A stretch of DNA of 5,802 nt. Origin: Flavobacteriales bacterium. GTDB lineage: Bacteria; Bacteroidota; Bacteroidia; UBA10329. This document shows, in pieces, positions 1 through 5,802 of this stretch. The stretch is taken from positions 1 to 5,802 of the forward strand of contig JACJZP010000031.1 in assembly GCA_020635535.1 (NCBI GenBank). Reading direction: 5' to 3'. How positions within the stretch are numbered: position 1 is the first letter of the stretch; each line of letters begins with the position of its first letter. The position numbers and the translations under genes are program-made. The notes under the pieces were generated by a model. It worked only from the letters and a program-made list of their open reading frames with translations, ran no database searches and was not told the DNA's origin.

Positions 1-1260
1 TGTGTTCAGCTGCGAATGGATGCTGGCCCCGATACTCACATTCTTGTTGAAGTTCTCCAAGATGGTGGTGGAGGTGGAATCCGTTTCCTGAAACACCAGT
101 TTCTCCTGCCATTGATGCAGCACCGTGGCCGCCACGGTGGTTTTCAGGCTTGTCTTCTCGCCCAAGAAGATGAGGTGCGTTAATCCCGCAGCGCCCATGT
201 CGGAACCAAGGTCTTGGTCACGTTTTTCTTCTGCACCACCATTGAAACCGGGGTTATCTTCAATATGAATGGAACTCAAACCACCGATTCCCCAAAGGGT
301 GAAACGCCCCGCCTTTTTCTTGGTCGGAACGTCTATCACGAACGTTAGATCCTGATACAGCGGCACAGCCGAAATACCGATGTTGATACCCATCAGACTA
401 ATAAGTGCCATGGTGGAATAGCGGTAAGATGCCAAATAGGAGGCAGGATGTTTCTTGGTAAATGGCCCTTCCAAACCGAACTCCAAACCGTTCAACCCAA
501 GTTGGAAATAGTATTCACGTTTCTCGTTGTTTCCTCGCCTCAGGTTCAGGTCGAACACACCTGCATTGGCATTTCCGTATTCGGAAGGAAAAGCGCCTGT
601 GAAGAAATCGCTATTGGCCAACATGTTATTGTTGAGGATGCTGACCGGGCCGCCCGTGCTCCCCGAAAAACTCAAATGGTTGGGATTGGGAATGTTGATG
701 TCCTCCAATCGCCACAGCACAGCGGTTGGCGAGTTACCACGGATGATGATGTCGTTCCGTTCATCCGATCCACCCGAAACCCCCGCGTAGGCAGCTGCAG
801 CTCTCGCTGGGTCTTGCCACGAACCGGCAAAGCGTCTGGTTTCTTCCACCGAAAATGCCCGTGCGCTGATCACCGCCATTTCGTTCAGTGGCTCACCTTT
901 CTCGCGTTCGGCTTTAACCACCACTTCATCCACCTTATTGATCTTCTCCTGCAACTGAATGTTCAGTACCAGCTGTTTGGAAGGGTTCAGCACCAAGTTC
1001 TGCAAGAATTGGTCTTCGTAGCCTATGAAGCTCACCTTCAACGAAACCCGTCCAATGGGAACATTCTCCAAATGGAAATTGCCATCAAAGTCAGTTGCTG
1101 CACCTTGAAATTTGCTCGAGTCTAACACGACCACGCTTGCCCCGGGCAATGGTCGCTGCGAAACAGCATCAACCACTTTTCCGCGGATGGTTTGCGTGAT
1201 CTGGCCCTGAGCTAAAAGCGAACCCAGAATCATCGGAAGAAATACAGCTATCCGGAACAT
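1..1260 (-). CDS. TonB-dependent receptor with carboxypeptidase-like regulatory domain (C-terminal part beyond the left edge)
   Basis: This is an outer-membrane active transporter of the TonB-dependent receptor family. The frame is open from an ATG at 1260 to position 1, giving 420 residues; most of the barrel is outside the window. Residues 1-19 form a signal peptide (M-F-R-I then a hydrophobic run to LLAQG). Residues about 25-103 look like a CarboxypepD_reg-like domain (GKVVDA, RPLPGASV, TDFDGNFHLENVPIG, SFIGYED). Residues about 110-240 are the plug: DEVVV at 111-115, IIIRGNSPT at 171-179, then IPNPNHLSFSG, NNNMLANSDFFTGAFPSEYGNA and GVFDLNLRRGN. From about 245 the barrel begins, with alternating strands. 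The start lies 15 bases after the EEP stop with no clear Shine-Dalgarno, as is usual in Bacteroidota. No SusD-like partner is visible, so it resembles the stand-alone receptors of this phylum rather than a SusC/SusD pair. The ligand is unknown. Confidence 0.93.
   Translation of the reverse strand, partial: MFRIAVFLPMILGSLLAQGQITQTIRGKVVDAVSQRPLPGASVVVLDSSKFQGAATDFDGNFHLENVPIGRVSLKVSFIGYEDQFLQNLVLNPSKQLVLNIQLQEKINKVDEVVVKAEREKGEPLNEMAVISARAFSVEETRRFAGSWQDPARAAAAYAGVSGGSDERNDIIIRGNSPTAVLWRLEDINIPNPNHLSFSGSTGGPVSILNNNMLANSDFFTGAFPSEYGNANAGVFDLNLRRGNNEKREYYFQLGLNGLEFGLEGPFTKKHPASYLASYRYSTMALISLMGINIGISAVPLYQDLTFVIDVPTKKKAGRFTLWGIGGLSSIHIEDNPGFNGGAEEKRDQDLGSDMGAAGLTHLIFLGEKTSLKTTVAATVLHQWQEKLVFQETDSTSTTILENFNKNVSIGASIHSQLNT
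121..139. repeat. 19-bp palindrome inside the TonB-dependent receptor gene
   Basis: Positions 121-129 (CACCGTGGC) and 131-139 (GCCACGGTG) are perfect inverted copies separated by one base. As RNA this would fold as an 8-bp GC-rich stem with a 3-base loop. It lies in coding sequence for residues about 374-380 of the receptor, in a stretch coding for T-T-V-A-A-T-V, and no T-run follows on either strand, so it is not a classical terminator. It may be a by-product of codon choice. The structure is certain; a function is not. Confidence 0.6.
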
Positions 1261-1275
1261 GGTCTGCAAAGTTGA

Positions 1276-2196
1276 TCAATCCGCAAATGCGAATCCTGCC
1301 ACCAATCCTCGGTGGTCAGAGCCAATAATGGTCACTACATCACTAGAAACTGGAATCAAGTTGTCAGAATAGGTGATGTGGTCGATGGGAATGAGAGGAA
1401 TTCCGAAATCTGTTGGGAAGGTTGCTTGAAAGCCGTTTCTGGCGGCATGCAATTTTCCAGACTTTAGAAAAAAGCTGAATGCGTCATCCCATGGAACAAC
1501 GTTAAAATCACCGATTACTAAACAGTCTGTTTCTGCGGTAGCAGCAATGCTTGCCACGGTCTGTAGTTGCAGATCACGTTCTTGGGTTTCATTCGGAAAT
1601 GCAGGTGGTAGAGTATGCAAAGAAACAACGGTGATTATTCGTTCTTGGACCAAGACCTGAGCGGTAATAACAGGAGTGCGCTCTATTTCCAACACTTTGT
1701 AGGAAACGAGCGGAAACTTGGAGTAAAGCCCAATTCCGTAACAGCAGGATTCCATGGGCGCTTCAACCATATAGGGGTGTGACGATGAAAAAACAGAATC
1801 CGTTATGGTTGACCATTCTTCATTCAGTTCCTGAATAGTGAAAATATCAGGAGCGGATTCAACAATAGAATTGATGGCCAAGGCTGAAGTAGGATTATTG
1901 TGATATAGGTTGAAGTGGCCCACAGTCAGAACAGCGTCTCCCGAATAATCAGTTGGAAGAAAATGAGGTATTACTAAGGCTCCGCTTATTACAGACGCGG
2001 TGAGTGCCGAAAGCCCCAGAATCCGAGATCGAAAAACCGCGGAAATCGCAACTACAGCGATTGACAGAAGCAGCGTAAAATGCGCAAATGCTCCCAGCAA
2101 TTCAAGCGGGTTGATTCCTAGAGGAAACCAATGACTTATGGAAAGCAGGACCAAACCGGCTCCTAAAAACCATTCAGACCAAGGTTTGGCTTTCAA
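1276..2196 (-). CDS. Membrane-anchored endonuclease/exonuclease/phosphatase (EEP) family protein
   Basis: A 306-residue protein with an N-terminal membrane part (hydrophobic segments about 10-24, 33-54 and 59-80) followed by a catalytic EEP domain from about residue 90. EEP enzymes are metal-dependent phosphodiesterases or phosphatases acting on nucleic acids, phosphoinositides or sphingomyelin; the substrate here cannot be told. The family motifs are all present in order: N96 (GHFNL), Q122-E123 (metal ligand), H194 (SLHT), GDFN at 229-232, IDHI at 271-274 and SDHR at 293-296, so the active site appears intact. The start is TTG at 2194-2196. It is the only usable start before the domain: a TAA lies in frame 18 bases upstream, and the next in-frame ATG is at residue 143. 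The TTG overlaps the TGA of the upstream amidohydrolase (TTGA), which suggests translational coupling, and a purine-rich GGGG lies about a dozen bases upstream. Base composition is lower in GC than in the amidohydrolases. The domain may face the periplasm, but topology is inferred only. Confidence 0.88.
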   Translation of the reverse strand: MKAKPWSEWFLGAGLVLLSISHWFPLGINPLELLGAFAHFTLLLSIAVVAISAVFRSRILGLSALTASVISGALVIPHFLPTDYSGDAVLTVGHFNLYHNNPTSALAINSIVESAPDIFTIQELNEEWSTITDSVFSSSHPYMVEAPMESCCYGIGLYSKFPLVSYKVLEIERTPVITAQVLVQERIITVVSLHTLPPAFPNETQERDLQLQTVASIAATAETDCLVIGDFNVVPWDDAFSFFLKSGKLHAARNGFQATFPTDFGIPLIPIDHITYSDNLIPVSSDVVTIIGSDHRGLVAGFAFAD

Positions 2197-3521
2197 TTCT
2201 CTGCTTTCCCCTTAAATTTCCTGTACAGATACTTCTGCGGATTGTCCAGATCAACGGTTCTGCCTGCGATCCAAGCATAGATCACATCATTGGTCATCAT
2301 GTCCAACGCATCGCCTGAAGAGACGAAAAGGGTTGCATCTTTTCCTGATTCCAGGGTGCCGCAGGAACCATCAACACCAAGGATTTTGGCTGAGTTGAGA
2401 GTCAGTGCCTTTACCGCCTCTTCGTACTTCAGTCCATAAGCGACAGCCGTTCCAGCAGTGAAAGGAAGGTTGCGCGAACCCATCGCTTCCATATCGCCAG
2501 CGTAGCTGAAGCAGAAAAGGATCTTATTGTCGAAAAGTGTCTTGGCGGTTTTGAACGGTTGGTCGATATCCGTGTCGCTATCTGTTGGTAGTGAGTGCGT
2601 TCGTTCTAAGATCACAGTAATGTTCTTCGCGCTGAGGAAATCGGCAACCAACCAAGCTTCATTGGCACCGACAACCACAGGTTTTTTCGCGCCTGTAGCT
2701 TCTGCAAACAAGACGGACTCCATGATGCCTTTCGCATCATCCACATGCAAATAGAGATTCTGACTGCCATCAAACAATCCCTTGCATGCCGCCAATTTCT
2801 GATTGAATTCCGCATTCGGATTTTCAGAGTAGGCTTTGGCGCGTGTCAGAAATGCTCGCAGTTCATCCACCTGCTTGTTGTAATTCTCGTTCGGTTTGGT
2901 CGGTCCCGGTTCTGCCCACCAGCCCGTATGCTGGAAGCGGTTCGGCCAGTTGATATGAACGCCATCATCTGCTCGGAGCACCGCATCTTCCCAGTTCCAA
3001 CCATCCAAATGCATCACAGAACTTGTTCCGCAAATGCGACCAGAACGGGGCGTTGCTTGTGTGATCAACACTCCGTTGGAACGAACTGTTGGAGAAATCT
3101 TGCTGTCGGTGTTGAATGAAGTAAGCGCACGGACCTCAGGATTGAAAGAACCTGTTTCGGCATAATCGTTTGTAGCGCGTACAGCCTCAATTTCCGTCAG
3201 TCCAAGCGTGTTATTCGGACTGATGAACCCAGGATAAACATGCTTGCCTGTAATGTCGATAATGTCGGCTTCCTCAGGATTCAGCTTCACCGAACCCATC
3301 GGTTTCACGAAAGTGATCTTGCCGTTTTCCATTCCAATGGCGGCATTTTCTAGCACTTGTCCGTTGCCGATGTGGGCAATTCCGCCCGTCAGGATGATTG
3401 CTTTCTCGGGCATTTCACCGGGTGAGGGGATCTGGGCCATAGAAGGGAGTCCGAGCATCATCCAAAGGATGAGTGTTGGTAAAAAATGAAATGATGAAAA
3501 GGCCGTTTCCTGTTTGTTCAT
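2193..3521 (-). CDS. Secreted amidohydrolase-family protein lacking the HxH metal motif
   Basis: A 442-residue amidohydrolase-superfamily protein. I start it at the ATG at 3521, because this gives a signal peptide (MNKQ, then hydrophobic FLPTLILWMMLGLP and SMAQ, about residues 1-30) and sits 4 bases after the toxin stop. A TTG at 3569 would extend it by 16 residues into the toxin gene and bury the signal peptide. The N-terminal strand domain (AIILTGGIAHIGNGQVLENA at 41-60) leads to HVYPGFI at 94-100. There the usual PGFIDxHxH becomes S101-P-N-N-T: the two metal-binding histidines are replaced by N103 and T105. H259 (LYLHVDDAKG), the GANEAW stretch at 285-290 and D343 (SYAGDMEA) remain. The C-terminal signature is normal (ALTLNSAKILGVDG, GTLESGKDATLFV). 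It is therefore either an enzyme with a changed metal site or a non-catalytic partner. A second amidohydrolase with an intact site is encoded upstream in the same direction. Substrate unknown. Confidence 0.9.
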   Translation of the reverse strand: MNKQETAFSSFHFLPTLILWMMLGLPSMAQIPSPGEMPEKAIILTGGIAHIGNGQVLENAAIGMENGKITFVKPMGSVKLNPEEADIIDITGKHVYPGFISPNNTLGLTEIEAVRATNDYAETGSFNPEVRALTSFNTDSKISPTVRSNGVLITQATPRSGRICGTSSVMHLDGWNWEDAVLRADDGVHINWPNRFQHTGWWAEPGPTKPNENYNKQVDELRAFLTRAKAYSENPNAEFNQKLAACKGLFDGSQNLYLHVDDAKGIMESVLFAEATGAKKPVVVGANEAWLVADFLSAKNITVILERTHSLPTDSDTDIDQPFKTAKTLFDNKILFCFSYAGDMEAMGSRNLPFTAGTAVAYGLKYEEAVKALTLNSAKILGVDGSCGTLESGKDATLFVSSGDALDMMTNDVIYAWIAGRTVDLDNPQKYLYRKFKGKAEN

Positions 3522-3525
3522 GGCA

Positions 3526-3957
3526 TTATTTGCTACGTAGAAGTTCTTCAATAGCGATGAATCTGTCAAACCCTTTATTGGTCAGACCGTCTTTCAGTTT
3601 GAGGTCTCCAGACCAGATGGGACAATGAAAAAAATCACTCAATGCTACATAAAGGGCATCTTTCGGATCAATGTCTGAAACCAACTTTTCAGCTCTTTCC
3701 AACATATCGAGTGGGATTTGAGCTTCTGAAATGAATAGTATGTGTGAACAGATCAGGTGTTGGATATCCATGACACGCTCGCTTGAAAAGCCGGTTATAG
3801 AACAGATTTTTGAATGATGTAGGTGTATCTCATGGAGCAAGTATTCGGGAGCTACAAACTGGACATCTTGCAAAGGGTTCAACAGTGCCTGACCTATTCT
3901 GCTTTCTGTATTAAGAATGGCGCTGAATACGATATTGGCATCCACCACAATTCTCAT
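3526..3957 (-). CDS. PIN-domain toxin of a type II toxin-antitoxin system
   Basis: A 143-residue single-domain PIN protein, the normal size for VapC-like toxins, which act as Mg2+-dependent ribonucleases in the cytoplasm and are held inactive by a paired antitoxin. The acidic residues expected of the active site are visible: D6 (IVVDANIVFSA), E43 (YLLHEIHLHH), D97 and D100 (SDIDPKDALYVALS) and D118 (WSGDLKLKDG). The domain is therefore probably active. Its ATG at 3957 overlaps the antitoxin stop (ATGA), the classical coupled arrangement, with antitoxin first. The TAA at 3526-3528 is 4 bases before the amidohydrolase start. Three 60-base lines (3601-3780) average about 42% GC by hand count, against about 56% for three sampled lines of the large amidohydrolase, consistent with acquisition from elsewhere. 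A PIN RNase without toxin activity is possible, but the upstream antitoxin makes this less likely. RNA target unknown. Confidence 0.9.
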   Translation of the reverse strand: MRIVVDANIVFSAILNTESRIGQALLNPLQDVQFVAPEYLLHEIHLHHSKICSITGFSSERVMDIQHLICSHILFISEAQIPLDMLERAEKLVSDIDPKDALYVALSDFFHCPIWSGDLKLKDGLTNKGFDRFIAIEELLRSK

Positions 3958-4160
3958 GGTCGCTCGTTCTTCTTACGATTTTTGAGCCAGGCCGCATTGC
4001 TTTCTTCAGCCAAACGGTCGGCATCCTCCTGAGTGGCCTTACTGCCACTGGCAAGTTCGAAGTATCGGAAGAAATCAATAACCCGTTGCACCACTTCGCT
4101 GTCCAGATTTTCGGGTAGTGTGATAACCAGTTTGTTGTCCTTTGAGCGTTCTATCGACAT
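3954..4160 (-). CDS. Antitoxin partner of the PIN-domain toxin
   Basis: A 68-residue protein encoded immediately upstream of the PIN toxin and overlapping it by 4 bases (its TGA shares bases with the toxin ATG). Residues 10-18 (KLVITLPEN) look like a beta strand, 21-36 (SEVVQRVIDFFRYFEL) like an amphipathic helix, and 42-68 (starting ATQEDADRLAEE) like a second helix with a basic tail (WLKNRKKNERP). This pattern resembles the small proteins found in front of PIN toxins in Bacteroidota: the N-terminal part would mediate dimer and DNA contacts, while the C-terminal part would wrap the toxin. That division of labour is inference from related systems. I do not recognise a named DNA-binding family with confidence. 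The ATG at 4160 is the natural start, and a possible promoter lies just upstream. Confidence 0.78.
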   Translation of the reverse strand: MSIERSKDNKLVITLPENLDSEVVQRVIDFFRYFELASGSKATQEDADRLAEESNAAWLKNRKKNERP

Positions 4161-4176
4161 GATCTGTTGTTTCTTA

Positions 4177-4184
4177 CAAAGTTA
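4177..4184 (-). promoter_or_regulatory. Possible Bacteroidota -7 promoter element before the antitoxin
   Basis: On the minus strand these bases read TAACTTTG, a full match to the Bacteroidota -7 consensus TAnnTTTG. It sits in the 41-base gap between the amidohydrolase stop and the antitoxin ATG, leaving 16 bases to the start codon and hence a short leader. No convincing -33 TTTG/TTG is found about 19 bases further upstream, so it may be weak or a chance match. If real, it would let the toxin-antitoxin pair and the downstream genes be transcribed independently of the large amidohydrolase. Confidence 0.35.
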
Positions 4185-4201
4185 AACTGATTCATTCAGG
4201 C

Positions 4202-5802
4202 TTAGTTTTCCATCGTATCGCAGTGATACAACAGGTGTTCTTTCTTACTTGGTTTGTCGGTTTTCGCACCGCCTTTCTTAGCTGCTATCATCTTCTGAAT
4301 GATGCGATTACGGTCTTTGTTCAAGGCCTCTTGCGCGGCTGCATCTTTCTCGATGGAGTAGTACAGAATGCCATCCACGTAGGTCTGTTCGGCTCTCGCG
4401 TAAATGGAAAGCGGATTGGCCGACCATACCACCACATCGGCATCTTTACCAGCCTTCAGGCTTCCTGTTTGGCCGTCCATTTTCAGCATTTTGGCAGGAT
4501 TGAGCGTTACCATTTTCCATGCTTCTTCCTGACTCATACCACCGTATTTCACGCCTTTCGCGGCCTCTTGGTTAAGGCGTCTTCCCATCTCCGCGTCATC
4601 CGAATTGATGCCCACATTCACGCCCGCATCGTGCATCAGCGCAGCGTTGTACGGAATGGCATCGTTCACCTCAAACTTGTACGCCCACCAATCGGAGAAC
4701 GTGGAACCGTTTGCCCCGTGCTCCTTCATCTTGTCGGCCACTTTGTAGCCCTCCAGAATGTGCGTGAACGTGTTGAGCGTAAAACCCATGCTATCTGCCA
4801 CGTGCATCAGCATGTTGATCTCCTGCTGAACGTAGCTGTGGCACGTCACGAAGCGCTTGCTGTCGAGTATCTCGACCAGTGTTTCCAGCTCAAGGTCGCG
4901 CCTTGGTGCAGTGGCGGAAGCCTTTTCCTTTTTGGCAAGTCCGTTGTAAGTTGCCCATTCCGCCTTGTACGCTTTGGCACGATAGAACGCATCGTAGAAG
5001 ACCTGCTCCACGCCCATTCGGGTCTGTGGGTAGCGCGAAGTGTAATATTCACCCCAGTTCGATTGCTTCACGTTCTCGCCAAGCGCGAATTTGATGTGCC
5101 CAGCCGCATCTGCGATCTTCATTTCCTCTGGCAATCTTCCCCAACGGAGTTTGATGATGCCGCTCTGACCACCGATCGGATTGGCCGAGCCGTGTAGCAG
5201 TTGCGAAGCGGTAACGCCACCGGCCAGCTGACGGTAAATGTTGATGTCTTCTGAATTGACCACATCGCCAATGCTCACCTCGGCCGTTACCGATTGCGTG
5301 CCTTCGTTTACGCCCTTGCTGATGGCAATGTGCGAATGCTCATCAATGATGCCCGAAGTGACATGTTTGCCTGTTCCGTCAATTTCTTTCACACCAGCAG
5401 GAACATTTAGGTCTTTACCGACATCTTGAATGCGGTTGGCGTGGATGTAGACATCCGCTTCTTCAAGAATACCCTCTTCCTCGTTCGTCCAGACCGTTGC
5501 GTTTCGAATTACAACACCTTCACCATATGGTGCCTCTTTGTAACCGAAAGCCATAAACGGGTAAACCACATCTCCAAGAACCGTATCCGTCTTAGCGTCT
5601 TCCTTTTTCTCCTTTTCTCCTTTTTCCTTTTTCTCGTCTTTCTTGAGTTCAGAAGAATACGTCAGTGACCAATCCTCCCAAGTTCCATCGGGTGTTTGAC
5701 CTTTTCCCTTGAAGGTCTTTCCGTCTTTCCTTCCCGTTAGTCGATACTTGCCTTTTGCATCTTTTTCTTCCGCAAATGAAATGGTAACCAACTCATCGAT
5801 CA
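4202..5802 (-). CDS. Large amidohydrolase, N-terminal part beyond the right edge
   Basis: The frame is open from the right edge to a TAA at 4202-4204. The TTG at 5791 is not the real start, because the frame continues upstream without a stop; about 533 residues are visible. Numbering from that TTG, residues 1-45 form a strand-rich segment (GKYRLTGRKDGKTFKGKG, DGTWEDWSL), perhaps the end of a preceding domain. Residues about 48-66 are a Lys/Glu-rich linker. From about 92 a complete amidohydrolase-superfamily domain follows: VVIRNATVWTNEEE, then SGIIDEHSHIA with the metal pair H152 and H154, a possible lysine ligand K234 (GHIKFALGEN), H318 (TCHSY), H344 (THILEG) and D398 (NSDDAEMG). The C-terminal signature is TLNPAKMLKMDG, GSLKAGKDADVVVW. 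The site is complete, so it is probably an active metal-dependent hydrolase of the imidazolonepropionase-like group. The visible part has no signal peptide, as expected if the N-terminus is missing. It is first in the run of genes; substrate unknown. Confidence 0.92.
   Translation of the reverse strand, partial: IDELVTISFAEEKDAKGKYRLTGRKDGKTFKGKGQTPDGTWEDWSLTYSSELKKDEKKEKGEKEKKEDAKTDTVLGDVVYPFMAFGYKEAPYGEGVVIRNATVWTNEEEGILEEADVYIHANRIQDVGKDLNVPAGVKEIDGTGKHVTSGIIDEHSHIAISKGVNEGTQSVTAEVSIGDVVNSEDINIYRQLAGGVTASQLLHGSANPIGGQSGIIKLRWGRLPEEMKIADAAGHIKFALGENVKQSNWGEYYTSRYPQTRMGVEQVFYDAFYRAKAYKAEWATYNGLAKKEKASATAPRRDLELETLVEILDSKRFVTCHSYVQQEINMLMHVADSMGFTLNTFTHILEGYKVADKMKEHGANGSTFSDWWAYKFEVNDAIPYNAALMHDAGVNVGINSDDAEMGRRLNQEAAKGVKYGGMSQEEAWKMVTLNPAKMLKMDGQTGSLKAGKDADVVVWSANPLSIYARAEQTYVDGILYYSIEKDAAAQEALNKDRNRIIQKMIAAKKGGAKTDKPSKKEHLLYHCDTMEN
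5599..5644 (-). repeat. Polypurine low-complexity tract coding a Lys/Glu linker
   Basis: On the plus strand these 46 bases are pyrimidines apart from one G at 5636, built of imperfect TCCTTTTTC-like units; on the coding strand they are AAG, AAA, GAG and GAA codons. They encode the charged linker between the strand-rich N-terminal segment and the amidohydrolase domain of the large amidohydrolase. The longest homopolymer is five bases, so slippage is possible but not strongly predicted. Confidence 0.7.

Larger units (their letters stand above)
1..5802 (-). other. Probable single transcription unit of six co-directional genes
   Basis: All genes run right to left with junctions of 41 bases, a 4-base overlap (ATGA), 4 bases, a 4-base overlap (TTGA) and 15 bases. 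No T-rich hairpin terminator is visible in the gaps. The unit extends past both edges. Only the 41-base gap before the antitoxin could house a promoter between genes. Co-transcription is inferred from spacing alone. Confidence 0.6.

Noticed and set aside
448..1125. Plus-strand open frame of 225 codons
   Set aside because: It lies opposite the receptor gene, whose minus-strand frame is continuous and has clear plug motifs; the plus-strand translation has no recognisable domain.
1264..1271. CAACTTTG just before the receptor start as a promoter element
   Set aside because: It has one mismatch to TAnnTTTG, lies only 3 bases from the ATG, and has no -33 element at the right distance.
1299..1315. 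Inverted repeat CCACC/GGTGG near the end of the EEP gene as a terminator
   Set aside because: The stem is only 5 bp, lies inside the conserved SDHR region, and has no following T-run.
3522..3569. TTG start at 3569 for the second amidohydrolase
   Set aside because: It would add 16 residues before the signal peptide and overlap the toxin gene; the ATG at 3521 fits better.
4187..4199. Short hairpin after the large amidohydrolase as a terminator
   Set aside because: The stem is only 4 bp and AT/GC mixed, with no proper T-tract after it.
4223..5197. Plus-strand open frame of 324 codons
   Set aside because: It is the antisense shadow of the large amidohydrolase; the minus-strand frame carries all catalytic motifs.

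Overview
The window looks like a chromosomal segment of a Bacteroidota bacterium. The evidence is a TonB-dependent receptor with an N-terminal carboxypeptidase-like regulatory domain and a plug typical of that phylum, a pair of amidohydrolases of a type I associate with the phylum, weak or absent Shine-Dalgarno sequences, and one match to the Bacteroidota -7 promoter element (TAnnTTTG). I cannot name a genus.

All six genes lie on the minus strand and are read from right to left. No gene-free stretch exceeds 41 bases. In transcription order they are: (1) a large secreted-type amidohydrolase whose N-terminal part lies beyond the right edge (5802-4202); (2) a small antitoxin (4160-3954); (3) a PIN-domain toxin (3957-3526), overlapping the antitoxin by 4 bases; (4) a second, shorter amidohydrolase with a signal peptide (3521-2193), starting 4 bases after the toxin stop; (5) a membrane-anchored endonuclease/exonuclease/phosphatase (EEP) family protein (2196-1276) that begins at a TTG overlapping the previous stop; (6) a TonB-dependent receptor (1260 to beyond the left edge), starting 15 bases after the EEP gene. 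The spacing suggests one transcription unit, although the 41-base gap before the antitoxin carries a possible internal promoter.

Genes 1, 4 and 6 suggest an envelope or periplasm function: breakdown of an unknown substrate by two amidohydrolases, and outer-membrane uptake through the receptor. The substrate cannot be read from the sequence. The most notable points are a complete type II toxin-antitoxin cassette lodged between two amidohydrolase genes, the loss of the HxH metal-binding motif in the second amidohydrolase while the first keeps it, and a mosaic base composition in which the toxin and the EEP gene are clearly more AT-rich than the other genes. I see no RNA genes, CRISPR arrays, insertion sequences or convincing terminators, and no clearly new biological system.
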